From NCBI GenBank assembly GCA_910585455.1, contig CAJUEL010000003.1:88806-152805 (forward strand): DNA of 64,000 nucleotides, written 5' to 3'. The notes under the pieces are model-generated. The model saw nothing but the letters and a program-made list of their open reading frames with translations, was not told the DNA's origin and did no database searches. Positions within the stretch are counted from its first letter, which is position 1. Every line of letters begins with the position of its first letter. This DNA comes from an uncultured Eisenbergiella sp. (GTDB lineage: Bacteria > Bacillota > Clostridia > Lachnospirales > Lachnospiraceae). This document shows positions 25,942-35,220 of the stretch, in pieces. Position numbers and translations under genes: made by a program.

Positions 25942-25971
25942 GTGTCGAGGGTTCAAATCCCCCTCTCGCTA
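25942..25971 (+). other. att core: tRNA 3'-end-like sequence
   Basis: CGAGGGTTCAAATCCCCCTCTCGCT has the T-arm (GGGTTCAAATCCC) and the 3' acceptor strand of a tRNA gene. No 5' half lies upstream, so it is a duplicated 3' end left by integration. The intact tRNA gene should lie at the other end of the element, outside this window. tRNA identity cannot be fixed. A change from AT-rich to GC-richer sequence begins here. Confidence 0.7.
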
Positions 25972-25975
25972 TTGT

Positions 25976-26006
25976 AAAAGTCCAGTATTTACTGGACTTT
26001 TTATTT
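25976..26006 (+). terminator. Terminator behind the att core
   Basis: AAAAGTCCAGT pairs with ACTGGACTTTTT, with a T-rich tail. It is probably the original terminator of the tRNA gene into which the element integrated. Confidence 0.75.
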
Positions 26007-26140
26007 TTCGTATTACATTTCATGCTGCACAAGCTGTGAAAAGTGATTGTTTGCAGTCCGGTTCCTTTCTTTCTGGCGGTCTTCATGGCATGGCTGTACA
26101 CGCGTTTTAGAACCGCGTCGCTGTTTACGCCGCCAATGAA

Positions 26141-26170
26141 AACGGTCTGCGCTTACATGTGCAGACCGTT
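26141..26170 (-). terminator. Terminator of the FapA-like gene
   Basis: A perfect 10-bp stem AACGGTCTGC (26141-26150) pairs with GCAGACCGTT (26161-26170). Reading the minus strand it is followed by TTTTC, just beyond the stop at 26178. Confidence 0.7.
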
Positions 26171-26177
26171 GTTTGTG

Positions 26178-27998
26178 CTATAGAACCTTAATTTCTCCAT
26201 TTACCAGCCTGCCGTTTAAGCAGCTGGTTTCCTGTGACAGGCGGAGCGTTTCGTGATGGATGGTCAGAACCAGACCCGGATGAGCAATGTCGCATTTTAA
26301 CCGGCAGTTATCAGGCACATCGGTATCTTCCTCTGCCGCCTCGGCTTCCTCCAGTTCCTTATCATAGCGTGCCAGCTTCATCTTCTGCACGGATAAATCC
26401 AGCCGGAGCTTATTCATCTGTTTGGTCCTTGCCGGGCTTGTCGGCTGATGGCTCATTTTTTCCAGCTCGCTTATCAGCTCTTCTACATTGTATTGCAGGG
26501 ATTCCCGTTCATATTCCGAGCAGGGCCGTCCGCCGATGGAGATGGCGGTGGGATTTTCGGATCGGGAACCGACGGTTTTGGCAGTGACGCTGCCTGCGGC
26601 GCGGATGTGTCCGCCGATGATTTTGCCCTTACCGGTATTGGCCTGGACCTCTCCGTCACAATATACGTCACAGTTTGCGAGATAGTCCGCAAACAGATTC
26701 TCCCGGACATGGACAGTGCAGTTTTCCATATATTTGGCGTAAAGATTTTTGCGGGAGCGGATGACCACGCGGCTGTCGCCCAGAATGCCCTTGGCGACCC
26801 GCAGATCGCCGCCGGATTCCACCACGCCTGCTTCCACAATGCCATCTATCGTGATGTCGCCCATGGCGCGCACCGAAAAGCCGTTACATACGTCCCCACG
26901 GATATGTACATCTCCCATGAAGTTGATGTTTCCGGTGGACAGATCCACATTGCCGTCAATTTCCAGCAGGGTTTTGATGCGGAAGGTTCTGCCGGAAAAT
27001 TCCAGGCGGCCGGACATGCCCGCCAAAAGCTGGCTGCCATCTTCGCTGATTTCTGTATTCTGGCCCTGCGGAAGCGCAACCGCTTTTCCTTCCCGGCAGG
27101 GAATTTCCTCGTTGCGTACGGTTCTTCCGGGAATGCCCGCAACCGGCGGAACGGCCTGACAGATCACGCTTCCCTTTTCCACGTTCTGCACCAGGTTTAA
27201 GTTAAAATAATCCACCCGGTCATGTTCGTCTACCGTGAATTTCTGTTGTACAGAGCGGCTGTAAAAGTCTTCGATATAGCCGTCCTCTCCATGGGTGACA
27301 GGTGTTCCCTTTGCCGCAAAAAACAGGTGAAAATAGCGGTGCGGTTCTGCGGGCAGGCGGTCTAAAAGCTCTGTATCCACGCCAAAGGTGACACTGCTTT
27401 GTGCCAGTGCGTCATCCAGCATATTCCGCTGCAGCTCTTTTCCCGCTCCGGAGGGCGGAAATACCATGAGCCATGCCGCCAGACGGTCAGCGGAAATGAA
27501 AACGAGCGGCTTGGCATCCAATGCTGTCGGTGTCATTTCCTGCTGCACATTTTCCGCTTCCTGTGTTGCCTCCGTTGGCTTTTGGGGGGCTTCCGGCTTT
27601 TTGGGCGCGGTTTCCTTCAGACGGGTGACAGCCGCAGTGGTGACTTCCTTTTGCAGCCGCATGAGCTCCTTTTCCGTTTCATCCGGACTCAGCGCTTCGT
27701 GGCCATCCAGCCGCAACAGGGGCACGGGCGCTTCCTCAGCCTGTTTTGCCCAGAGCAGATAGAGCTGGTGCAGCGCATGATCATCGGGCAGCTCCAGCTG
27801 ATTGTAATCATCGGGCAGCGGTGGTGCTGCCTCTTCTGTGTCGGTTATTACTGTCTGCGCCGCAGGAGCTTCTTCATCAGCTTTCTGTGGCCTGGAGCCA
27901 AACAGGCGATCCCAAAAACGATTTTTAAATTCCATTTTTACCCCCGTCTCTCCGCCTGAGCGGGTATTTTGTTCCTGAAAACCGAATAGCTTATTCAT
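26178..27998 (-). CDS. FapA/DUF342 family protein
   Basis: The product has about 606 residues starting at the ATG at 27998 (minus), behind GGGGG with 8-nt spacing. The central part has the repeating Gly-x-V beta-helix of FapA (DUF342): GDVHIRGDVCNGFSVRAMG, then GGDLRVAKGI. An N-terminal Pro/Ala/Glu-rich linker and a C-terminal coiled coil (LISELEKM to EEAEAAEE) flank it. FapA-family proteins act in polar and flagellar assembly in some bacteria. No flagellar genes are present here, so its role in this host is uncertain. It is transcribed toward the integrated element. Confidence 0.75.
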   Translation of the reverse strand: MNKLFGFQEQNTRSGGETGVKMEFKNRFWDRLFGSRPQKADEEAPAAQTVITDTEEAAPPLPDDYNQLELPDDHALHQLYLLWAKQAEEAPVPLLRLDGHEALSPDETEKELMRLQKEVTTAAVTRLKETAPKKPEAPQKPTEATQEAENVQQEMTPTALDAKPLVFISADRLAAWLMVFPPSGAGKELQRNMLDDALAQSSVTFGVDTELLDRLPAEPHRYFHLFFAAKGTPVTHGEDGYIEDFYSRSVQQKFTVDEHDRVDYFNLNLVQNVEKGSVICQAVPPVAGIPGRTVRNEEIPCREGKAVALPQGQNTEISEDGSQLLAGMSGRLEFSGRTFRIKTLLEIDGNVDLSTGNINFMGDVHIRGDVCNGFSVRAMGDITIDGIVEAGVVESGGDLRVAKGILGDSRVVIRSRKNLYAKYMENCTVHVRENLFADYLANCDVYCDGEVQANTGKGKIIGGHIRAAGSVTAKTVGSRSENPTAISIGGRPCSEYERESLQYNVEELISELEKMSHQPTSPARTKQMNKLRLDLSVQKMKLARYDKELEEAEAAEEDTDVPDNCRLKCDIAHPGLVLTIHHETLRLSQETSCLNGRLVNGEIKVL

Positions 27999-28346
27999 TC
28001 TGATACCCCCTTGTGCGCTTTGGCGCATATACCAATCAATAGTTTGGAAATTTATTTCCAGACTTTCACCGCCTTTACCTGGGATGAAACGGAAAAAATC
28101 GCAAGTGCCGTTTCCGTGATACTTCTTTATTATTTATTATACTTCTGCCAAAGCACAATTGACAAGAAGAATTGAAAATATTTACAAAAAAAATTGAAAA
28201 CAGGGGTGAAATGAATACAATATTTTCTTTTTCTGTCTTGCGACTATGTATTGTGCTTAAAAAATGTGAAATTTGACGCGCCCAAGAGGACAACCCGCCC
28301 GTTCTCCCTCTGTCCGGTGAGGCGGGCAGGTAAATAAAAATAGTGC

Positions 28347-28375
28347 TTGAAACAGAACATAAGTTCTGGTATAAT
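28347..28375 (+). promoter_or_regulatory. SOS-regulated promoter of the Y-family polymerase gene
   Basis: TTGAAA (28347-28352), a 17-nt spacer and TATAAT (28370-28375) form a good sigma-A promoter. The spacer is filled by CAGAAC-ATAA-GTTCTG (28353-28368), which matches the Firmicutes LexA box GAAC-N4-GTTC. LexA binding there would block polymerase. Upstream, in 28140-28340, I see no other gene or motif beyond a CCCGCC/GGCGGG inverted repeat at about 28291-28327. Confidence 0.85.
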
Positions 28376-28458
28376 AAAAGCATAGAAACCTGACAGCACC
28401 TGATGACGCCGTTAAACTGACTGACATTGGCTGTGCATGGTGACAAGAGGTACGCATT

Positions 28459-29979
28459 ATGCAAAAAATTTACCTTGCGATTGATTTGAAGTCATTTTAT
28501 GCTTCGGTGGAATGCGTGGAGCGGAATCTGGATCCTCTGCGGACGAATCTGGTGGTGGCGGATGCTGCGCGCACGGAGAAAACCATTTGCCTTGCGGTAT
28601 CGCCCACGCTGAAGCAATACGGTATCCCGGGACGGGCGCGCCTGTTTGAGGTGGTGGAGAGAATCCGGGAAGTGAATGCGCTGCGCCTGCCAAAGGCGCC
28701 GGGACATGCATTTGCAGCATCATCCTGTGATGCCATACGGCTGGCAGAGGATCCGTCGCTTTCCGTTTCCTGGATCACAGCCCGTCCCCGGATGTCGCTT
28801 TATATGGAATACAGTACGCGGATTTACAATATTTATTTAAAATACGTTGCGCCGGAGGATATTCATGTGTATTCCATCGATGAGGTTTTCATGGATGTGA
28901 CGCATTATCTGGATGCCTGCCATCTGGACGCCAGGGGACTTGCGAAGAAGCTGATACAGGAAATTTTACAGGAAACAGGAATTACCGCCACAGCGGGGAT
29001 CGGGACGAACCTTTATTTATGTAAGGTCGCCATGGATATTGTGGCGAAGCATGTCACGCCGGACCGGGATGGGGTGCGGATCGCGTCTTTAGACGAAACG
29101 GAATATCGCCGGCTGCTCTGGCATCACAGGCCGCTGACGGATTTTTGGCGCGTGGGCAGGGGTTATGCGAGAAAGCTGGAGGAGAACGGTCTTTTCACGA
29201 TGGGGGATGTGGCGAGGTGCTCGTTGGGCGGACCTGCAGATTTTTATCAGGAGGAGCTGCTTTATAAGCTGTTTGGTGTCAACGCAGAGCTGCTCATCGA
29301 TCATGCCTGGGGCTGGGAGCCCTGCACCATGGCGGATATCAAGGCGTATAAGCCGGAAAGCAGCAGCGTGGGGTCCGGTCAGGTGCTGCAATGTCCTTAC
29401 CCCTATGAAAAGGGCAGGCTGATCGTGCGGGAGATGACAGATCTTCTGGTGCTGGATCTGGTAGAAAAGGGGCTGGTGACGGATCAGATCACGCTCACCA
29501 TAGGCTATGACAAGGAAAGCCTTTCAGATCCTGAGATTCAAAAAAGGTACAAAGGACCGGTCAACACGGACGCCCATGGGCGCAAGACGCCGAAGCATGC
29601 GGGTGGGACGACCCATCTGGAACGGCCGACCTCCTCCACAAGGTTGATCCTGGAAGCGGTCACAAGGCTGTATGAGCGGATTGTGGACGAGAATCTGCTG
29701 ATCCGGCGGGTTTATGTGACGGCAAACCATGTCATGGAGGAGAGCAGGGCCAAAAGGGAAGACTCCTTCGAACAGCTGAACCTGTTTACAGATTATGCAG
29801 CGCTGCAGGAACGCAGAGCGGCAGAGGAAGAGGCGCTTGCGCGGGAGCGGAAAATGCAGCAGGCGATGCTGGATATCAAAAAGAGATTCGGGAAAAACGC
29901 GATTTTAAAGGGCATGAACCTGGAGGCGGGCGCGATGACGCAGGAACGTAACCGGCAGATCGGAGGGCATAAGGCATGA
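28459..29979 (+). CDS. Y-family translesion DNA polymerase, UmuC/UvrX type
   Basis: The 506-residue protein starts at ATG 28459. It has the palm signature AIDLKSFYASVECVERNLDPL with catalytic Asp9, the second metal motif YSIDEVFMDVT, and a HhH-like thumb. The little-finger domain is followed by a Glu/Lys-rich C-terminus. It copies damaged DNA during the SOS response. A LexA box lies in its promoter. The next gene overlaps by ATGA and is YolD-like, the usual partner of UvrX in Firmicutes. Confidence 0.9.
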   Translation: MQKIYLAIDLKSFYASVECVERNLDPLRTNLVVADAARTEKTICLAVSPTLKQYGIPGRARLFEVVERIREVNALRLPKAPGHAFAASSCDAIRLAEDPSLSVSWITARPRMSLYMEYSTRIYNIYLKYVAPEDIHVYSIDEVFMDVTHYLDACHLDARGLAKKLIQEILQETGITATAGIGTNLYLCKVAMDIVAKHVTPDRDGVRIASLDETEYRRLLWHHRPLTDFWRVGRGYARKLEENGLFTMGDVARCSLGGPADFYQEELLYKLFGVNAELLIDHAWGWEPCTMADIKAYKPESSSVGSGQVLQCPYPYEKGRLIVREMTDLLVLDLVEKGLVTDQITLTIGYDKESLSDPEIQKRYKGPVNTDAHGRKTPKHAGGTTHLERPTSSTRLILEAVTRLYERIVDENLLIRRVYVTANHVMEESRAKREDSFEQLNLFTDYAALQERRAAEEEALARERKMQQAMLDIKKRFGKNAILKGMNLEAGAMTQERNRQIGGHKA

Positions 29980-30461
29980 GTGTGGAGCAGGGAAAATCAG
30001 GCGCAGGCAAAGCCTTTACAGATTTCCCGGGATTGCTGCAAAAGGAGGCGGATTTGCATCGCTATGACGATATCATCCGGCTGCCCCATCATGTATCCGC
30101 AGTGCATCCGCAGATGGACAGGGCTGCCAGGGCGGCACAGTTTTCGCCTTTTGCAGCGCTCTCCGGCTATGAGGATGCGATCGAAGAAACCGGGCGGCTG
30201 ACGGAAAAGCGGATAGAGCTTTCCGAAGATGAAAAGGCGCTTTTGGATGAGAAGCTTAAGCAGCTGCAGCTGCGGATTGCAGAGCATCCCCGGGCGAGGA
30301 TCACGTACTTTGTGCCGGATGCCCAGAAAGAGGGCGGCTCCTGGGTATCCGTGACCGGGGTGGTGAAGCGGATAGACGCTGTCGGGCATATCATTTTATT
30401 GCAGGACGGGACTGCGATACCCGCAGGCGACATCGTTGAGATGGAAGTGACAGAATTGTAA
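29976..30461 (+). CDS. YolD-like protein
   Basis: The start overlaps the polymerase stop (ATGA), so the two are translationally coupled. The product has 161 residues. The conserved segment begins MDRAARAAQFSPFAALSGY, and a C-terminal beta region (TGVVKRIDAVGHIILL then IPAGDIVEME) follows, as in YolD. YolD genes are typically paired with UvrX and co-regulated by LexA. Its biochemical role is not established. Confidence 0.85.
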   Translation: MSVEQGKSGAGKAFTDFPGLLQKEADLHRYDDIIRLPHHVSAVHPQMDRAARAAQFSPFAALSGYEDAIEETGRLTEKRIELSEDEKALLDEKLKQLQLRIAEHPRARITYFVPDAQKEGGSWVSVTGVVKRIDAVGHIILLQDGTAIPAGDIVEMEVTEL

Positions 30462-30466
30462 TAATG

Positions 30467-30493
30467 GTTACTGTTTACTCTGTGACCAGTAAC
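30467..30493. repeat. GTTACTG...CAGTAAC hairpin
   Basis: GTTACTG (30467-30473) pairs with CAGTAAC (30487-30493) just after the yolD stop. It may act as a terminator. It is one copy of a motif that recurs in at least five other spacers here. Confidence 0.5.
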
Positions 30494-30594
30494 TAATAAT
30501 GAAGATTTGTTTGAACTGTTGCAAGCAGGGATTGCAGCGGATATACAGGAAATGTTATGATGATAGGGAAAAATAAATCCGGGAGGGCATGGTA

Positions 30595-32097
30595 ATGGAA
30601 TATTTTAAGAGAGTGGCGCCGGAATCGGTGGGGATTTCTTCGGCGGGAATACTGGATTTTCTGGAAGAGGTCCAAAAAAAGGGGATTGAAATGCACAGCC
30701 TGATGGTGATCCGTCACGGAAAATGCTGCAGCGCAGGTTGGTGGGAGCCATATGGTCCGGAGGATTTGAATCCGCTTTTTTCTTTCAGTAAAACCCTGAC
30801 GGCTACTGCGATAGGCTTTGCCTGGCAGGAAGGACTTTTGTCACTGGAGGAGAGGCTGATTGATATTTTTCCGGAGGAAGCGCCTGCTGCGCCTTCGCTT
30901 CATTTGCAGAAGGTGACGCTGGAGCATTTGCTGATCATGGGCTGTGGCCACGATGCAGAGCCGGTGCAGTGCATGGAGGATCCGGACTGGATCCGGGCTT
31001 TTTTACATCATCCGGTCGTGCATGAGCCGGGAACCTTCTATATCTATAATACTGCAGGTACCAATATGCTGGCTGCAGTGATTTTGCGGAAAACGGGACA
31101 AAATGTGACGGAATACCTGCGTCCCAGGCTTTTTGATCCACTGGGCATTGGGGAAGTGGCCTGTCGGCGCATGCCGGGCAGAGAGGGCGTGGAAGCGGGC
31201 GGTTTCGGCATGAAGCTTACGACGGAGGATATGGCGCGGTTTACCTGGTTTTTGAAAAACCGGGGATGCTGGGAAGAAAATCAGCTGCTTCGGGAAGAGT
31301 GGTTTGACCGGGCATGCAGCAAACGGATTGAAACGGCAGGGGATAAGGAAGGGCATGTCAGGGAATGGGCGCAGGGCTATGGTTATCAGTGCTGGATGGG
31401 ATCGATTCCGGGATCCTTTCGGGTGGATGGCGCTTATGGACAGTTCGGTTTTGTGTTTCCCGCGCTGGATATGGTTGTCATAGCGACGATGGCGACGGAG
31501 CAGACCCAGTCCATGATCGATTCGTTGCTGGCACGGCTGCTTCCGGCGGTGGGGGAAGACGTGCTGCCTGTGTCCCGGGAGGCAGGAATTTTACAGAGCA
31601 GGCTGGAGCGGGCGAGCGTTCCTGTCCTGTCCGGGAGCAGAAGCGCATGGCTGGAAGAGAAAATGGCCGGAGTGATTTACCGGGCAGAGACGACAGAGCC
31701 GGGAGCAGGCTGTGACGGTCTGGAGCGGCTGATCGGCGGCGTGGGATTAGCAACGGCAGAGGAGAGCGTCCTGGAGGAAATGTGGTTTTCCATCAAAGAA
31801 AGATCGCTGGTCTGGCATGTACGGGAAAAGGGAGAAGAAATATGTCTGGAGGCAGCGCTGGACGGCAGATTTTTCAAAAACAGCGTCCTGGGACATCGTT
31901 ATGGAGCCTGTGCCCGGTTCAGAGGACCACATGCGCTGGAGCTGGAGATACGCAGAACGGATGCCATCAGCGGCGTCAGCCTTTTATTCCGCTTTTTGGG
32001 GGAAAGGCTTTTACTGGAAGCGGACGATACGCTGGTGGCGGCGGGCATCATGGGAAGAAGCGAGAGAAAAACCTGTGCTTTTTACCGGAAAAGGTGA
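30595..32097 (+). CDS. Serine hydrolase, class C beta-lactamase/PBP4-like family
   Basis: The product has 500 residues from ATG 30595 (GGGAGG 8 nt upstream; an ATG at 30589 is too close). The SxxK catalytic motif is in LFSFSKTLTATAIG, and the Tyr motif is in FYIYNTAGTNML. These enzymes are esterases or DD-peptidases rather than true beta-lactamases. It lacks a signal peptide, so it is cytoplasmic. The following glycosidase genes suggest a role in processing acylated glycans, but that is an inference from context. Confidence 0.8.
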   Translation: MEYFKRVAPESVGISSAGILDFLEEVQKKGIEMHSLMVIRHGKCCSAGWWEPYGPEDLNPLFSFSKTLTATAIGFAWQEGLLSLEERLIDIFPEEAPAAPSLHLQKVTLEHLLIMGCGHDAEPVQCMEDPDWIRAFLHHPVVHEPGTFYIYNTAGTNMLAAVILRKTGQNVTEYLRPRLFDPLGIGEVACRRMPGREGVEAGGFGMKLTTEDMARFTWFLKNRGCWEENQLLREEWFDRACSKRIETAGDKEGHVREWAQGYGYQCWMGSIPGSFRVDGAYGQFGFVFPALDMVVIATMATEQTQSMIDSLLARLLPAVGEDVLPVSREAGILQSRLERASVPVLSGSRSAWLEEKMAGVIYRAETTEPGAGCDGLERLIGGVGLATAEESVLEEMWFSIKERSLVWHVREKGEEICLEAALDGRFFKNSVLGHRYGACARFRGPHALELEIRRTDAISGVSLLFRFLGERLLLEADDTLVAAGIMGRSERKTCAFYRKR

Positions 32098-32103
32098 TCA
32101 GAA

Positions 32104-32133
32104 GTTACTATTCAGACGTGTCTGAATAGTAAC
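32104..32133. repeat. Perfect 14-bp hairpin GTTACTATTCAGAC
   Basis: The arms 32104-32117 and 32120-32133 are perfectly complementary around a 2-nt loop GT. It lies between the serine hydrolase and GH42 genes and could attenuate transcription. It belongs to the GTTACTnTTCA motif set. Confidence 0.6.
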
Positions 32134-32167
32134 AATCAGAATATCATTGGCAGCAAAGGGAGGAGAG

Positions 32168-34177
32168 ATGGCAATGAATGAACTTTTGTACGGTGTTGCA
32201 TATTACGATGAGTATATGCCTTATGACAGGCTGGATCAGGATGTGGAGATGATGCAGGAGGCGGGCATTAATCTGGTGCGCATCGCGGAGTCCACCTGGA
32301 GCACGTTGGAGCCGCGGGATGGAGAATTTGATTTTTCACACATAGACCGGGTGCTGGAGGCGATGGGAAAAGCGGGCATTCATGTGATCGTGGGAACCCC
32401 CACTTACGCGATTCCGTCCTGGATGGAAAAAAAGCATCCGGATATCATGGTGGTCACCAGACAGGGCAGGAGCATTTACGGCGCCCGGCAGATCATGGAT
32501 ATCACGAATAAGGCATATCTGTTTTACTGCGAGCGGGTGATCCGGAAGCTCATGGCGCATGTGAAGGATCATCCGGCGGTGATCGGTTATCAGGTGGACA
32601 ATGAAACCAAGCATTTCGGCACCGCTGCAGAGTCGGTTCAGCGGGATTTCGTGGAATATTTAAAGGACAAATTCGGCGGTGACACAGAGGCGATGAACCG
32701 GGAGTTCGGATTTCATTACTGGAGCAACGCGGTGCATGACTGGAAGGATTTTCCGGATGTGCGGGGAACGATCAACGGAAGCCTTGCCGGAGAATATGCG
32801 AAATTCCAGCGGGGGCTGGTGACGAAGTTTTTGGCATGGCAGGCGGCGCTTGTGCGGGAATACAAGCGGGAGGATCAGTTCATTACGCACAATTTTGACT
32901 TCGCATGGAAGGGCGCATCTTATGGCGTGCAGCCGGATGTGAACCATTTCCAGACGGCTCAATGCCTGGATATCGCCGGCTGTGATATTTACCACCCGTC
33001 CCAGGATAAGCTGACCGGAGCAGAGATCGCTTTCGGTGGGGACCTGACAAGATCCTTAAAGCAGGACAACTATTTTGTTCTGGAAACGCAGGCGCAGGGG
33101 TTTCCGGAATGGACGCCGTATGACGGGCAGCTTCGGCTGTTGGCCTTTTCCCATCTGGCCTCGGGCGCTGATCTGGTGGAATACTGGCACTGGCATTCTT
33201 TGCATAACGCCTGTGAAACCTATTGGAAAGGGCTTTTGAGTCACGATTTTGCAAAAAATCACCCCTATCGGGAAGCGGCTAGCGTGGGGCGTGACTTTAA
33301 GCGGCTGGGAGATAAGCTGCTGCATTTGCGCAAAAACAATGAGATCGCTATTCTGGTGAGCAATGAGTCGCTGACAGGCATTGACCTGTTTCCGATAAGC
33401 GGTGGCATCAGCTATAACGATGTGGTGCGCTGGCTTTATGACGCGCTCTATGAAATGAATTATGAGTGTGACTTTATTTTTCCGGAGGAACAGGCGCTTA
33501 CCCGGTATAAGGCGATTCTGATGCCGGCCTTTTACTGTGCGCCGGAGGGGACGCTGCTTCGGCTGAAGGAATATGTCAGGCAAGGAGGCGTGCTCATTGG
33601 CACCTTCAAATCCTGCTTTACCAATGAAAATGTCAGGGTATATCCGGATGTACAGCCTCATATCCTGCGGGAGTGTTTCGGCGCGTATTATCATCAGTTT
33701 TCCTCTGCCGGGCAGGTCGGGCTTACGGGGAAATACTGCTGTGCGCAGGATGGAGAGTGTGCAGAGGGATTTTTGGAATGTCTGGAGACTGACGGCGGAG
33801 AAGCGATTCTTGACTATGTGCACGACAACTGGGGACAGTATGCCGCCGCTGTGAAAAACAGCTACGGGGACGGAACTGCGGTATATCTGGGCTGTAAGTT
33901 TTCCAAAAAACTTTTGAAGGAAATCCTGCATGATGTATTTGAAGGTGCAGGAATCACACCGAATGAAGGATCGACAGGATTTCCGGTCATTGTCAGGAAG
34001 GGGATAAACCGGCATGGAAAGCAGATCGTATATTTGCTGAATTATTCCGGGCAGACGCAACGGGCACAGTGTCCCAGGGGGGCATGGCAGGAGCTTTTGT
34101 CCGGGGACAGATATGAAGCGGATATGCCGGTTATGCTGGAAAAATGGGGCTTTGCGATTCTGGAAGAGTCGGAATAG
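32168..34177 (+). CDS. GH42 family beta-galactosidase
   Basis: The enzyme has about 669 residues from ATG 32168 with GGGAGG upstream. The catalytic domain is a TIM barrel starting ELLYGVAYYDEYMPY. The acid/base Glu is in YQVDNETKHF (Glu146 by this start) and the nucleophile Glu in FVLETQAQGFPEW (about Glu306). A central Rossmann-like trimerisation domain and a beta-sandwich C-terminus follow, as usual for the family. It has no signal peptide, so it acts on imported galactosides. It is followed by a GH43-like gene with 26 nt between. Confidence 0.9.
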   Translation: MAMNELLYGVAYYDEYMPYDRLDQDVEMMQEAGINLVRIAESTWSTLEPRDGEFDFSHIDRVLEAMGKAGIHVIVGTPTYAIPSWMEKKHPDIMVVTRQGRSIYGARQIMDITNKAYLFYCERVIRKLMAHVKDHPAVIGYQVDNETKHFGTAAESVQRDFVEYLKDKFGGDTEAMNREFGFHYWSNAVHDWKDFPDVRGTINGSLAGEYAKFQRGLVTKFLAWQAALVREYKREDQFITHNFDFAWKGASYGVQPDVNHFQTAQCLDIAGCDIYHPSQDKLTGAEIAFGGDLTRSLKQDNYFVLETQAQGFPEWTPYDGQLRLLAFSHLASGADLVEYWHWHSLHNACETYWKGLLSHDFAKNHPYREAASVGRDFKRLGDKLLHLRKNNEIAILVSNESLTGIDLFPISGGISYNDVVRWLYDALYEMNYECDFIFPEEQALTRYKAILMPAFYCAPEGTLLRLKEYVRQGGVLIGTFKSCFTNENVRVYPDVQPHILRECFGAYYHQFSSAGQVGLTGKYCCAQDGECAEGFLECLETDGGEAILDYVHDNWGQYAAAVKNSYGDGTAVYLGCKFSKKLLKEILHDVFEGAGITPNEGSTGFPVIVRKGINRHGKQIVYLLNYSGQTQRAQCPRGAWQELLSGDRYEADMPVMLEKWGFAILEESE

Positions 34178-34203
34178 AACAATATATCAGGAGGAGACAG
34201 GAA

Positions 34204-35139
34204 ATGCAGGCATATTTATTCGTGCATTTTAAAGAAAAGACGAGCCCGGAGGGAGAGCAGGTATATTTCGGGCTCAGCAGGGACGGTTTTTGCTGGGAGG
34301 AGGTCAACGGTGGACAACCCGTGCTGTGGGCATACTACGGCGATAAGGGAGTGCGGGATTTTACGATCATCCGGCACCGGGAAACCGGAAAGTATTACAT
34401 TATCGCGACGGATTTAAGCTTGTCCTATGGCATGCGGAACCAGTATCACCATTCCTGGGACGAGATCGGACGAAACGGAAGCAAATGTTTCTCCGTCTGG
34501 GAATCCCGGGATCTGGTTGACTGGTCGGAGCAGCGCCTCGTACAGATCGGGGATGAAGATTTTGGCTGTCTGTGGGCGCCGGATGTTATTTTTGATGAAA
34601 GGAATGGAGATTACGTGCTTCACTGGTCCTCCTCTCACCGGAAGAATGATTATGGGCAAAAGGCGATTTTTTACAGCCGGACGAAGGATTTCGTGCATTT
34701 TTCAAAACCGGAGGAGTTGTACCGCAAGGAGGATTCGGGCGTGATCGACTCCGCCATGTATGAGGAAAACGGCAAATATTACCTGTTTGTGAAAAGTGAG
34801 GACAATCCGGCAAAGATTATTTTACTGGAATCGGAAAATGTGACAGGTCCGTTTGTGCGGATAGACGCGTTTGACGCTTCCATGGGCAGCGTGGAAGCAG
34901 GGCTGTATGAAGCGCCCACGGCGGTACGGCTGGAGGACGGAAGATGGTGCCTGTTTTTAGACTATTACGGCGTGCCGGGCGCGGGGCAGGGATATGTGCC
35001 CTTCGTTTCCGATGATCTGGCGTCAGGCAGGTTTGTGCGGTCGGATGAAAAGTTTTCATTCCCCTATGGCTTTAAGCACGGAACGATTCTGACGATCGGC
35101 ATGGAGGAGTATGAGAGGATCAGGAAGCATTACGGCTGA
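34204..35139 (+). CDS. GH43-like five-bladed beta-propeller glycosidase
   Basis: The product has 311 residues from ATG 34204 with AGGAGG upstream. An upstream in-frame ATG (34144) lies inside the GH42 gene and is rejected. Propeller blades are visible as repeated W/Y-x-D/E motifs: YFGLSRDGFCWEEV, CLWAPDVIFDE, SGVIDSAMYEENGKYYLF and GLYEAPTAVRLEDGRW. The E of YEAPT is a good acid candidate. The family includes arabinosidases and xylosidases; the substrate is unknown. It has no signal peptide. Confidence 0.75.
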   Translation: MQAYLFVHFKEKTSPEGEQVYFGLSRDGFCWEEVNGGQPVLWAYYGDKGVRDFTIIRHRETGKYYIIATDLSLSYGMRNQYHHSWDEIGRNGSKCFSVWESRDLVDWSEQRLVQIGDEDFGCLWAPDVIFDERNGDYVLHWSSSHRKNDYGQKAIFYSRTKDFVHFSKPEELYRKEDSGVIDSAMYEENGKYYLFVKSEDNPAKIILLESENVTGPFVRIDAFDASMGSVEAGLYEAPTAVRLEDGRWCLFLDYYGVPGAGQGYVPFVSDDLASGRFVRSDEKFSFPYGFKHGTILTIGMEEYERIRKHYG

Positions 35140-35220
35140 GGGCTGCGTATGCGCGCGCAGGGCGCACACCTTTTTACCGCCGTTGCATATGATATACAAA
35201 CTATGCAATCGGAGGATATT

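Noticed and set aside
25942..25971. Complete tRNA gene
   Set aside because: Only the T-arm and 3' acceptor strand are present; the upstream sequence cannot form D and anticodon arms.
26448..27200. 250-residue open frame antisense to the FapA-like gene
   Set aside because: The minus-strand frame has the family repeats; the plus frame is a shadow.
33056..34060. 334-residue open frame antisense to the GH42 gene
   Set aside because: Shadow of a confident glycosidase gene.
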